This document shows, piece after piece, positions 9,078 to 16,807 of a stretch of 64,000 nt of DNA. The notes beneath the pieces were generated by a model. It had not been told where the DNA came from. It ran no database searches and worked only from the letters and a program-made list of their open reading frames with translations. The stretch's first letter is position 1, and every line of letters begins with the position of its first letter. The position numbers and the translations under genes are program-made. Origin of the DNA: Hyunsoonleella aestuarii (GTDB lineage: Bacteria > Bacteroidota > Bacteroidia > Flavobacteriales > Flavobacteriaceae); contig NZ_VAWB01000001.1 of the NCBI RefSeq assembly GCF_006148925.1, forward strand, positions 316,001 to 380,000, written 5' to 3'.

Positions 9078-9302
9078 ATGGAATTAGAGTTAATTAATAA
9101 AGCGTTAGAATTTGAACAAAGAAAAATGAGATCTTTATCTACAAGCGATCGAGTTATGATTTCAAGAGAAGCTAAAACCTTAATCTTAGATCTAAATCAA
9201 ATCTACAAGAAAAAAAAGGATGATAATATTATGGATATCATGAAACGCTTAACAGCTATCAAAAGAAAAGTAGAGAAGCGTTTAAAAGGTCGATTAATAT
9301 AA
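9078..9302 (+). CDS. Small helical protein, paralogue A
   Basis: A 74-residue, highly charged, probably all-helical protein of unknown function. Recognisable blocks are INKALEFEQRK near the N-terminus, SREAKTLILDLNQIYKK in the middle and IMDIMKRLTAIKRKVEKRLKGR at the end. A second copy lies 155 bases downstream and is about two thirds identical by eye (46 of roughly 71 aligned positions). No cysteines, signal peptide or membrane segment are present. It begins 4 bases after folE and so is probably the last gene of that transcription unit. I do not recognise a named family. Confidence 0.78.
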   Translation: MELELINKALEFEQRKMRSLSTSDRVMISREAKTLILDLNQIYKKKKDDNIMDIMKRLTAIKRKVEKRLKGRLI

Positions 9303-9405
9303 TAGTAAATCTATCAAAAAAGCGATTTAGATTTAGTTAAATATTAAATTTTATCTAATAAATCGACATAAAAATAGCTAATCCTCTATATTTTATTATA
9401 TTGCA

Positions 9406-9431
9406 AAACTGCATGAATTTTAGTGCAGTTT
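9406..9431. promoter_or_regulatory. 8-bp inverted repeat between the tandem small paralogues
   Basis: AAACTGCA (9406-9413) and TGCAGTTT (9424-9431) form a perfect 8-bp stem with a 10-base loop, 27 bases before the second paralogue's ATG at 9458. No run of T follows, so it is not a standard intrinsic terminator. The sequence TTATATTGCA overlaps its left arm and resembles a weak -7 promoter element. It could be an operator or a 5' leader hairpin for the second copy. The rest of the 155-base gap shows only AT-rich sequence. Confidence 0.45.
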
Positions 9432-9457
9432 ATTAAAATTATAGTAAGATTAGAAAT

Positions 9458-9673
9458 ATGGAGATTATTGACAAAGCTTTAGAATTCGAACAACGCAAAC
9501 ATACGTTTAAAACAACAAGTGAGCGTATCGAATCATCTAGAGAAGTAAAGAGTTTAATATTAAGCTTAAACGACATCTATAAAGTAGACAAAGATCCTGA
9601 AATTATGGATTTAATGAAACGTTTAACTGTAATTAAACAAAAAATAGAAAAACGGCTGAAGGGCAGGCCATAA
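9458..9673 (+). CDS. Small helical protein, paralogue B
   Basis: A 71-residue homologue of the protein at 9078-9302, sharing the blocks KALEFEQRK, SREVKSLILSLNDIYK and IMDLMKRLTVIKQKIEKRLKGR. The differences are concentrated in residues 14-25, after the EFEQRK block. Like its neighbour it is charged, helical and without recognised domain. Unlike the rest of the island, which is packed with gaps of a few bases, it is separated from its paralogue by a 155-base spacer with its own inverted repeat. It may therefore be independently expressed after a tandem duplication. The SDR gene follows after 21 bases. Confidence 0.78.
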   Translation: MEIIDKALEFEQRKHTFKTTSERIESSREVKSLILSLNDIYKVDKDPEIMDLMKRLTVIKQKIEKRLKGRP

Positions 9674-9694
9674 AGACTAAATGCCCTGAAACCC

Positions 9695-10378
9695 ATGAAA
9701 ACAATAATAGTAGTCGGAGGAAGTAAGGGCATTGGAAAAGCTTTAGTTGAAAAGCTTTTGCCTAATTACAATGTAAAAAACATTAGTAGAAGTACTCCCG
9801 AAACATCACACAACAATTTAACTCATCATCAATGTGATGTTATACAAAATGAATTACCAGAGATAAAAAATGCTGACGGACTTGTATATTGTCCAGGAAG
9901 TATCAATCTAAAACCCATATCCAGATTAAGTATTGATGATTTTAAAGAGGACTTTGAAATTAATGTTCTTGGCGCTGTAAAAGTCATTCAAAAGTACTTG
10001 CCCATCTTAAAAAATGGAGATCACCCATCTATTGTTTTATTTAGTACAGTTGCTGCAAAACTTGGCATGCCATATCATGCGAGTATAGCAGTTTCTAAAG
10101 CGGGTATAGAGGGCTTAGTAAAATCTCTTGGTGCAGAATTAGCACCAACAATACGCATAAACGCAATTGCCCCTACGGTTACAGATACCGAATTGGCCTC
10201 AAAGCTACTAAGAAACGATAAAATGATTGAAAATATTACAGAACGTCACCCTTTGAAAAAATTCTTATCTCCTGAGGAAGTTGCAGGTATGGCAGAATTT
10301 TTGCTTTCCAAAAACTCATCCTCAATGTCGGGACAAGTACTTGAAATGGATTGTGGTATTGTAAGTTTTAAAATTTAA
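9695..10378 (+). CDS. SDR-family protein with non-canonical active site
   Basis: A 227-residue Rossmann protein with the dinucleotide loop GGSKGIG at 8-14 and the C-terminal IRINAIAPTVTDTELAS. The catalytic segment reads FSTVAAKLGMPYHASIAVSKAG. Set against FabG-type enzymes, the usual YxxxK Tyr position is Ile (IAVSK) and the catalytic Ser position appears to be Thr; the Lys is kept. The Tyr in MPYHAS lies four positions earlier. A subfamily with HASxAxxK in place of YxxxK is familiar from photolyase and carotenoid neighbourhoods, so this is probably not a mutation. Activity as a normal dehydrogenase is doubtful. It is flanked by glutathione peroxidase 4 bases downstream. Confidence 0.88.
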   Translation: MKTIIVVGGSKGIGKALVEKLLPNYNVKNISRSTPETSHNNLTHHQCDVIQNELPEIKNADGLVYCPGSINLKPISRLSIDDFKEDFEINVLGAVKVIQKYLPILKNGDHPSIVLFSTVAAKLGMPYHASIAVSKAGIEGLVKSLGAELAPTIRINAIAPTVTDTELASKLLRNDKMIENITERHPLKKFLSPEEVAGMAEFLLSKNSSSMSGQVLEMDCGIVSFKI

Positions 10379-10382
10379 ATAT

Positions 10383-10919
10383 ATGAATCCGCTAAAAGCA
10401 TTTATAGCTACTGCTGGCAATAGGTATACTGAGAAAAAATTGAATGTTGATTCAATATATAATATCAGTATAAACTCGCTACAAGGAAAACCTATAAACT
10501 TATCTAAATTTAAAGGCAAGCATATACTTTTTGTAAACGTAGCTTCTAAATGTGGCTTTACGCCACAATATAAAACATTACAACAGCTACATGGGAAATA
10601 CGGTGATAATATAGAAATTATTGGAGTGCCATGTAATCAATTTGGTGGTCAAGAACCTGGTAATGTTAGGGATATTGAAACATTTTGCGAAGTAAATTAT
10701 GGTGTGAATTTTTTGATTACAGAAAAAATTGATGTAAAAGGAAAACATCAACACCCACTTTACACATGGTTAACCCAAAAAGCAAATAATGGCGTAAAAG
10801 ATTCTTCTGTAAAGTGGAATTTTCAAAAATACTTAATTGACCCAAAGGGGAAATTGGTAGATTACTATTTTTCTGCTACCAGCCCATTGAGCTCAAAAAT
10901 CATTAAACATTTAAATTAA
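10383..10919 (+). CDS. Glutathione peroxidase-family thiol peroxidase
   Basis: A 178-residue Cys-type GPx-like peroxidase. The peroxidatic Cys is about C57 in ASKCGFTPQY, followed by the family motif PCNQFGGQEPG (about 83-93, with Q90) and KWNFQKYLI (W145, N146), completing the Cys-Gln-Trp-Asn tetrad. A second Cys near 102 (FCEVNYG) could be the resolving Cys, which would make it thioredoxin-dependent as in most bacterial and plant homologues. It reduces hydrogen peroxide and lipid hydroperoxides. The first 23 residues are an extension before the core fold. Its place in the photolyase island fits defence against photo-oxidative stress. Confidence 0.93.
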   Translation: MNPLKAFIATAGNRYTEKKLNVDSIYNISINSLQGKPINLSKFKGKHILFVNVASKCGFTPQYKTLQQLHGKYGDNIEIIGVPCNQFGGQEPGNVRDIETFCEVNYGVNFLITEKIDVKGKHQHPLYTWLTQKANNGVKDSSVKWNFQKYLIDPKGKLVDYYFSATSPLSSKIIKHLN

Positions 10920-10927
10920 AAATACCT

Positions 10928-11104
10928 ATGTTCCGTTTTTTCAAGAAAAAATCAAAGAGAGAAAAATTAGAAGCAAAATTTAAAAGATTAATGCAAGAAT
11001 GGCATGAACTATCAAGCATTAATAGAAGCAAAAGTGATGCAAAATATGCTGAGGCTCAATTGATAGCTCAACAAATCAATGAAATGAAACATGAAGCTGC
11101 TTAA
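10928..11104 (+). CDS. Lacal_2735 family mini-protein
   Basis: A 58-residue gene between glutathione peroxidase and TspO. It begins MFRFFKKKSKREKLEAK, continues with FKRLMQEWHELSSINRSKSD and AKYAEAQLIAQQINEM. This matches the small helical Lacal_2735 family of Bacteroidota: a short hydrophobic start, a Lys-rich stretch and an amphipathic helix with the LSxxNRxxSDxKYAEA pattern. Function is unknown. It starts 8 bases after the peroxidase stop and overlaps TspO by 14 bases in another frame, so translation is likely coupled. Confidence 0.87.
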   Translation: MFRFFKKKSKREKLEAKFKRLMQEWHELSSINRSKSDAKYAEAQLIAQQINEMKHEAA

Positions 11105-11552
11105 AAACATTTTCATCTTTCTTGTAATAAATTTTGGAGCCTTATATGTTGGAACGCTTCTCATGAATAATGGTCCACAAACCAATTGGTATATGAACTT
11201 AAATAAAGCACCATGGACACCTCCTGGATGGGTTTTTGGTATGGCTTGGACAACCATTATGTTTTGTTTTTCAATATATATGGCTTATCTCATTAATATA
11301 CTTCTCAATACCAAAATTATTATATTATTTTCAGTTCAATTTATTCTTAATGTCATTTGGAATTATATCTTTTTTAATCAACATTTAGTAAGTATTGGAC
11401 TGCTAGTTATTATTGCTTTAACGGCTATCGTTACGATTATGCTATATGACTATAGAAAAAAACTGAAATTAAAAAGTCTATTGATTCTACCCTATTTCAT
11501 TTGGCTATGCATAGCAACATCATTAAACATGTACATCCTTATTCATAATTAA
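11091..11552 (+). CDS. tspO: TspO/MBR family tryptophan-rich membrane protein
   Basis: A 153-residue integral membrane protein with five hydrophobic segments at about 5-22, 42-65, 73-93, 101-120 and 127-150. The family signature lies at the end of the first loop: LNKAPWTPPGWVFGMAWTTIMF. TspO proteins bind porphyrins and can photodegrade protoporphyrin; in several bacteria they respond to light, oxygen or stress. A place next to peroxidase and photolyases agrees with that. The length is normal. Its start overlaps the Lacal_2735 gene, and the SRPBCC gene follows after 3 bases. Confidence 0.94.
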   Translation: MKLLKNIFIFLVINFGALYVGTLLMNNGPQTNWYMNLNKAPWTPPGWVFGMAWTTIMFCFSIYMAYLINILLNTKIIILFSVQFILNVIWNYIFFNQHLVSIGLLVIIALTAIVTIMLYDYRKKLKLKSLLILPYFIWLCIATSLNMYILIHN

Positions 11553-11555
11553 ACG

Positions 11556-12017
11556 ATGAAAATTTACAGGTTACATAAAAAGCAGAATTTACCCATTACC
11601 ATTAATAAAGCATGGGATTTCCTGTCTGATCCAAAAAACTTAAAAACCATTACTCCAAATTATATGGGGTTTCATATTTTATCTGGTGCAGACAGACCCA
11701 TGTTCGCTGGTCAAATTATTCAATACATAGTAACACCTGTTCTGGGAATAAAAACAAAATGGGTTACTGAAATTACTCACATTGTTGATAAGCATTATTT
11801 CGTAGATGAACAACGTTTCGGTCCTTATTCACTTTGGCATCATAAACATTTTATTAAAGAAATAGATGGCGGGGTTGAAATGGAAGATATTATAGACTAT
11901 AAAGTTCCTTTTGGTTTGCTCGGTCAGTTAGTACATCCTATTTTAGTAAAACCTAAACTTGAAGAAATTTTTAATTATAGAACTGAAAAGTTAGAGGAAT
12001 TGTTTGGTAAATACTAA
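11556..12017 (+). CDS. SRPBCC (START/polyketide cyclase-like) protein
   Basis: A 153-residue single-domain helix-grip protein. The family look is in the N-terminal helix AWDFLSDPKNLKTITPNYMGFHI, the strand GQIIQYIVTPVLGIKTKWVTEI and the C-terminal helix EIFNYRTEKLEELFG. SRPBCC folds bind hydrophobic ligands in a deep pocket; no ligand can be assigned. It is soluble and lacks a signal peptide. It sits between tspO and the class I photolyase, the usual position for this family in flavobacterial light-stress clusters. Alternative assignments within the superfamily cannot be separated by reading. Confidence 0.88.
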   Translation: MKIYRLHKKQNLPITINKAWDFLSDPKNLKTITPNYMGFHILSGADRPMFAGQIIQYIVTPVLGIKTKWVTEITHIVDKHYFVDEQRFGPYSLWHHKHFIKEIDGGVEMEDIIDYKVPFGLLGQLVHPILVKPKLEEIFNYRTEKLEELFGKY

Positions 12018-12096
12018 CCGAAAATGTCTGTTAGAGTAATTCAAATGAAGATTGGAATTGATTGAGAACATTATCTATATGAAACAATGAAAAAGT

Positions 12097-13401
12097 ATGA
12101 AACAACCTATCAATATTTTTTGGTTTCGTAGAGATTTAAGACTTCACGATAACGTTGGTTTTTACGAAGCTTTAAAAGGAGGTCTTCCCGTTTTACCCGT
12201 TTTTATTTTTGATTCTGAAATATTACATAAACTTCCAGAAAATGACGCTCGCGTATCTTTCATTCATAAAACACTTCAAAATATGCGTCATGTTTTACAA
12301 AACGCTCATAACCATAACTTGGCCTTGTATTTTGGAAAACCAATTGACATTTACAATAAACTAATTAATAAGTATGAAATTAAAGAAGTTTACACGAATC
12401 ATGATTATGAACCTTATGCAATAAAACGAGATAAAGAAATTAAGAGCTTATTAAGCCAAAACAACATAGTATTTAATTCTTATAAAGATCAAGTCATTTT
12501 TGAAAAAGATGAGGTTGTTAAATCAGATGGTTCTCCATATGTGGTTTACACACCTTATATGAAAACATGGAAAGAAATTTTTAAAAAGGTCACTCTTAAA
12601 AATTATCCTTCAGAACAATATTTAGATCACCTTATTTCTGAAAATAACTTACCCAATCTAAGTCTATCAGATATTGGTTTTAAACCCTCAAATCAAAGCA
12701 TAGAGCCCTTTAAAATCTCTCCAAGCTTAATTCAAAATTATGAGGCTACAAGGAATTATCCTGCCCAAGACACTACCTCTAAATTAGGCCCTCATTTACG
12801 CTTTGGTACTGTTAGTATTCGAGAAATGATTGAAAAAGCTATTTCCGAAAAGAATGAAATTTTTTGGCAAGAACTCATCTGGCGTGAATTTTTCATGCAA
12901 ATTCTTTGGCACTTCCCCCATACCGTTAACGAAAGTTTTAAATCGAAATACGACCGCATTCAATGGCGTAATAATGAAACCGAATTTAAAGCATGGTGTG
13001 AAGGCAAAACAGGTTACCCATTTGTTGATGCAGGGATGCGCCAGCTAAACGAAACAGGTTTTATGCATAATCGTGTGCGTATGTTAGTGGGTAGTTTTCT
13101 CTGCAAACATTTATTAATTGACTGGCGCTGGGGCGAAGCTTACTTTGCAGAAAAACTGCACGATTACGAAATGGCCAGCAATGTAGGCAATTGGCAATGG
13201 GTTGCTGGTTCGGGTGTAGATGCAGCACCATACTTTAGAATTTTTAATCCTACGACTCAGATTCAAAAGTTCGATAAAAACTTGGAATACATCAAAAATT
13301 GGGTTCCAGATTTTCAAGAACTCACCTATCCGCAGCCTATAGTAGATCATAAATACGCACGCGAACGTTGTTTGTCGGTTTATAAAGAGGCTTTAAATTA
13401 A
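12097..13401 (+). CDS. phr: Class I CPD deoxyribodipyrimidine photolyase
   Basis: A 434-residue classical photolyase that splits cyclobutane pyrimidine dimers using light. The antenna domain begins FWFRRDLRLHDN (8-19). The FAD/DNA domain carries TSKLGPHLRFGTVSIREM (227-244), WQELIWREFFMQILWHFP (257-274), GYPFVDAGMRQLNETGFMHNRVRM (306-329), DWRWGEAYFAEKLHDYEMAS, and NVGNWQW (362-368). The Asn that contacts flavin N5 (about 362) and the nearby Trp residues (366, 368) are intact, unlike in the atypical homologue at 6030. Length is slightly short but complete. It closes the photolyase run; formate-THF ligase follows after 102 bases. Confidence 0.96.
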   Translation: MKQPINIFWFRRDLRLHDNVGFYEALKGGLPVLPVFIFDSEILHKLPENDARVSFIHKTLQNMRHVLQNAHNHNLALYFGKPIDIYNKLINKYEIKEVYTNHDYEPYAIKRDKEIKSLLSQNNIVFNSYKDQVIFEKDEVVKSDGSPYVVYTPYMKTWKEIFKKVTLKNYPSEQYLDHLISENNLPNLSLSDIGFKPSNQSIEPFKISPSLIQNYEATRNYPAQDTTSKLGPHLRFGTVSIREMIEKAISEKNEIFWQELIWREFFMQILWHFPHTVNESFKSKYDRIQWRNNETEFKAWCEGKTGYPFVDAGMRQLNETGFMHNRVRMLVGSFLCKHLLIDWRWGEAYFAEKLHDYEMASNVGNWQWVAGSGVDAAPYFRIFNPTTQIQKFDKNLEYIKNWVPDFQELTYPQPIVDHKYARERCLSVYKEALN

Positions 13402-13503
13402 ATAACTTCTCAACTCTTCTGAAAATGATAAAAATTACATAACATCATTTACAAATTTCATACATTTAAGTCAGTATAATTTTTTCATATAATTCTATAG
13501 CTT

Positions 13504-15171
13504 ATGACTGACTTAGAAATAGCCAAAACCATTACTCTAAAACATATATCGGAAATCTCAGAAAAATTTGGAATACCTTCTGATGATATTGAAATGTATG
13601 GTAAGCATAAAGCTAAGCTACCATTAAAAGCTATAGACAAACAGAAAGCTCTTGAAAGCAATCTTATTCTTGTTTCAGCTATTTCTCCAACGCCGGCAGG
13701 CGAAGGAAAAACAACTATGTCCATTGGCTTATCCGAAGGATTAAACCGCCTAAATAAAAAAACAACTGTAGTGCTAAGAGAACCATCTTTGGGGCCTGTT
13801 TTTGGCATAAAAGGCGGTGCTACAGGAGGTGGTAATTCACAAGTATTGCCTATGGAGGACATCAACCTTCATTTTACTGGAGATTTTTCTGCCATAGAGA
13901 AAGCTCATAATTTACTTTCTGCAATTATTGATAATAATATTCAAAATAAAACCAATTCACTCCGTATCGACCCACGAACAATTGGTTGGAAGCGGGTGGT
14001 TGATTTAAACGACCGAGCGCTACGGCGTATAATTGTAGGATTGGGTGGAACAACATCTGGAGTTCCAAGAGAAACAGGGTTTGATATTACAGCAGCTTCA
14101 GAAATAATGGCGATTCTTTGTTTAGCCGAAAACCTCACCGACCTAAAAAAACGATTAGGCAATATTTTCATTGGTTACACTTTCGATAAAGCACCTATTT
14201 ATGCTAAAGATTTAAAAGCTGAAGGCGCTATGACGGCCTTACTTAAAGATGCTATTAAACCCAATTTAGTTCAAACGATTGAGGGTAATCCTGCCATAAT
14301 ACACGGTGGGCCATTTGCTAATATTGCTCAAGGAACCAATACCGTTATTGCCACCTTGATGGGTATGACACATTCTGAATATACGGTTACCGAAGCTGGA
14401 TTTGGTTTTGACCTAGGCGCAGAAAAATTCTTTGATATTAAATGCCAAAGTGCTGGACTTAAACCAAAAGCTGTTGTGCTTACCACTACCATTCGCGCTT
14501 TAAAATACCATGGAGGAGCCGATTTGAAATCACTCACAACTCCAGACTTAGAAGCGTTAGAAAGAGGATTACCTAACTTAGAAAAGCATCTTGAAAACAT
14601 TTTTAAGTTTAAGGTATCACCAGTTATAGCCATTAATAAGTTTATTTCAGATAGTGATGCAGAGATTAATCTGATAAAAGCGTTTGCTAAAGAAAAAGGC
14701 ATTCGTGTTGCTTTAGCAGAGGTTTGGGCAAAGGGTGGCGAAGGCGCGCTTGAACTGGCTCAGCATGTGGTTAATATCGTTGAAGAAAATAAATCTGATT
14801 TCAAACCTCTTTACAAATGGGAATCTTCTGTGGAGGATAAAATCTCAACGATTGCCACAGAAATATACGGTGCTGAATATGTTGATTATACGGCAAAAGC
14901 AAAAGCACATTTAAGAAAAATCACAAATCTGGGCTTAGATCATTTGCCTGTTTGTATAGCAAAAACCCAAAAATCACTATCAGACAATCCAAAATTATTA
15001 GGCCGTCCCAAAGATTTTATCATCACGGTTAGAGAGATTGAAATTGCTGCTGGTGCAGGATTTTTAATTCCTATTACGGGGGATATTATGCGTATGCCCG
15101 GGCTACCGGCTCATCCTGCTTCAGAAAATATTGATATAAATGATGATGGTGAGATTACGGGCTTGTTTTAA
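13504..15171 (+). CDS. fhs: Formate--tetrahydrofolate ligase
   Basis: A 555-residue enzyme that joins formate to tetrahydrofolate with ATP, giving 10-formyl-THF for purines and formyl-Met and feeding methenyl-THF pools. The ATP loop is TPAGEGKTTMSIGLSEG at about 63-79, followed by REPSLGPVFGIKGGATGGG and, near the C-terminus, GAGFLIPITGDIMRMPGLP. Length equals the family norm. It lies on the same strand behind the class I photolyase with a 102-base gap in which I see no clear consensus promoter or terminator. Methenyl-THF is the antenna of many photolyases, so a functional link is possible but not shown; general one-carbon metabolism is the safe reading. Confidence 0.97.
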   Translation: MTDLEIAKTITLKHISEISEKFGIPSDDIEMYGKHKAKLPLKAIDKQKALESNLILVSAISPTPAGEGKTTMSIGLSEGLNRLNKKTTVVLREPSLGPVFGIKGGATGGGNSQVLPMEDINLHFTGDFSAIEKAHNLLSAIIDNNIQNKTNSLRIDPRTIGWKRVVDLNDRALRRIIVGLGGTTSGVPRETGFDITAASEIMAILCLAENLTDLKKRLGNIFIGYTFDKAPIYAKDLKAEGAMTALLKDAIKPNLVQTIEGNPAIIHGGPFANIAQGTNTVIATLMGMTHSEYTVTEAGFGFDLGAEKFFDIKCQSAGLKPKAVVLTTTIRALKYHGGADLKSLTTPDLEALERGLPNLEKHLENIFKFKVSPVIAINKFISDSDAEINLIKAFAKEKGIRVALAEVWAKGGEGALELAQHVVNIVEENKSDFKPLYKWESSVEDKISTIATEIYGAEYVDYTAKAKAHLRKITNLGLDHLPVCIAKTQKSLSDNPKLLGRPKDFIITVREIEIAAGAGFLIPITGDIMRMPGLPAHPASENIDINDDGEITGLF

Positions 15172-15236
15172 TTTTTATAAAGTAAGAATAGTCTTTTCCT
15201 TTTATTATATTTAAAGATAATCAGCAAAACTATCAA

Positions 15237-15494
15237 GTGATAAAAACTAAAATCATTCTAACTATTATAATTCAAATTGTTCTAAGTGTATTAGCATTCC
15301 CAGCGGCATTTATTATCATGTTTATGTTTAACATAGACATGAATTCTAAATTTATTTCAGCTGCTGATGGAAGCGTGGGATCCGGGTTTTATACTTACTT
15401 AAAAATATGTGGAATAATTTTAATAATTATTTGGCTCTCCTTTCCCTTATTTAAATTAACAAAATACTATTATAAAAAAACGAAGAAAAACTAA
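15237..15494 (+). CDS. Small two-helix membrane protein, GTG start
   Basis: An 85-residue ORF with GTG as the first codon. It has a hydrophobic helix at about 6-31, a polar stretch with SAADGSVGSGF, a second helix at about 54-72 and a Lys-rich tail (KYYYKKTKKN), implying two membrane spans with a basic cytoplasmic end. No family is recognised. Its stop overlaps the convergent murA stop by 4 bases, so no room remains for a separate terminator. The coding look (hydrophobic segments in frame, filling the gap exactly) supports reality, but there is no homology evidence. Confidence 0.55.
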   Translation: MIKTKIILTIIIQIVLSVLAFPAAFIIMFMFNIDMNSKFISAADGSVGSGFYTYLKICGIILIIIWLSFPLFKLTKYYYKKTKKN

Positions 15495-16801
15495 TCAAGA
15501 CGCTCAATCTTAGCCCCAATAGCACGCAAACGCTCGGCAATACGCTCGTAACCACGATCAATCTGCTCGATGTTTTGAATAGTGGAAGTCCCTTTTGCTG
15601 AAAGCGCAGCAATTAACAATGACACCCCAGCACGAATATCTGGAGATGTCATGGTAGTGGCTTTTAAAGTCGATTTATAATCATGCCCAATTACCGTTGC
15701 ACGATGTGGATCGCACAAAATGATTTTAGCTCCCATATCAATTAGCTTATCAACAAAGAATAAGCGGCTTTCAAACATTTTTTGATGAATTAAAACACTA
15801 CCTCTGGCTTGAGTTGCTACTACTAAAATGATACTCAACAAATCTGGCGTAAACCCAGGCCATGGTGCATCAGAAATAGTTAATATAGAACCATCAATAA
15901 AACTTTGTATTTCATAGCCATCAGTATGTGCGGGAATATGAATATCGTCCTCCTGTTTTTCAACAGTAATACCAAGTTTTCTAAATGTTTCTGGTATTAA
16001 TCCTAAGTCGTTCCATGACACATTGGTTATTGTAAGCTCACTTTTAGTCATCGCTGCAAGCCCAATCCAACTCCCAATTTCTATCATATCTGGAAGTAAC
16101 CTGTGGTCTGTTCCGCCTAACCTTTCAACGCCATCTATAATAAGTTTATTAGAACCTACTCCACTAATCTTAGCTCCCATTCTATTTAGCATCTTACATA
16201 ATTGCTGCAAATAAGGTTCGCAAGCTGCGTTGTAAATAGTTGTTTGTCCTTCTGCTAAAACAGCCGCCATAACAATATTTGCGGTGCCAGTAACAGACGC
16301 TTCTTCAAGAAGCATGTATGTCCCTTTTAATCTTTTAGCTTCAACACCATAAAATTGCTCTTCCTTGCTGTAACCAAATTTAGCTCCAAGCTTAATAAGC
16401 CCTTCAAAATGTGTATCCAAACGACGGCGACCAATTTTATCTCCTCCTGGTTTCGGGATATATCCTTTACCAAAACGTGCTAATAGAGGCCCAACTATCA
16501 TTATCGACCCTCTAAGTCCACGTCCATCTATTTTGAATTGGTCAGACTCTAAATATTCTAAATTAATATCGTCTGCTTGAAATGAATAGCTCCCTCGAGC
16601 ATGTTTTTCGACCTTAACCCCTAATTTCTTTAATAAGCTTATTAGTTTGTTAACATCGATTATATCTGGAATATTGTTTATCGTAACAACTTCTGGGGTT
16701 AACAGAACCGCACATAAAATCTGTAGGGCTTCATTCTTTGCACCTTGAGGTTGAATACTTCCTTTTAGTTGGTGGCCTCCTTCAATTTTAAATGTTCCCA
16801 T
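15491..16801 (-). CDS. murA: UDP-N-acetylglucosamine 1-carboxyvinyltransferase, Asp-variant
   Basis: A 436-residue MurA, which transfers enolpyruvate from PEP to UDP-GlcNAc as the first committed step of peptidoglycan synthesis. The substrate-binding Lys and Asn are in QPQGAKNEALQ (17-27). In the flexible catalytic loop the usual PGGCxIGxRP is PGGDKIGRRR, so the Cys that fosfomycin alkylates is Asp at about 121. Asp variants are active in other bacteria and are insensitive to fosfomycin. The C-terminal ALSAKGTSTIQNIEQIDRGYER is typical. It follows the DUF4290 gene by 6 bases and is probably co-transcribed with it. Confidence 0.97.
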   Translation of the reverse strand: MGTFKIEGGHQLKGSIQPQGAKNEALQILCAVLLTPEVVTINNIPDIIDVNKLISLLKKLGVKVEKHARGSYSFQADDINLEYLESDQFKIDGRGLRGSIMIVGPLLARFGKGYIPKPGGDKIGRRRLDTHFEGLIKLGAKFGYSKEEQFYGVEAKRLKGTYMLLEEASVTGTANIVMAAVLAEGQTTIYNAACEPYLQQLCKMLNRMGAKISGVGSNKLIIDGVERLGGTDHRLLPDMIEIGSWIGLAAMTKSELTITNVSWNDLGLIPETFRKLGITVEKQEDDIHIPAHTDGYEIQSFIDGSILTISDAPWPGFTPDLLSIILVVATQARGSVLIHQKMFESRLFFVDKLIDMGAKIILCDPHRATVIGHDYKSTLKATTMTSPDIRAGVSLLIAALSAKGTSTIQNIEQIDRGYERIAERLRAIGAKIERLD

Positions 16802-16807
16802 AAAATT

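Noticed and set aside
9303-9457. Insertion-sequence remnant between the tandem small genes
   Set aside because: No terminal inverted repeats, target duplication or transposase fragment; only one local hairpin is seen.
13485-13865. A 126-codon minus-strand open frame opposite fhs
   Set aside because: It is the shadow of a well-conserved enzyme and has no domain or start context of its own.
14328-14702. A 124-codon minus-strand open frame opposite fhs
   Set aside because: Same reason: it lies fully inside conserved fhs coding sequence on the other strand.
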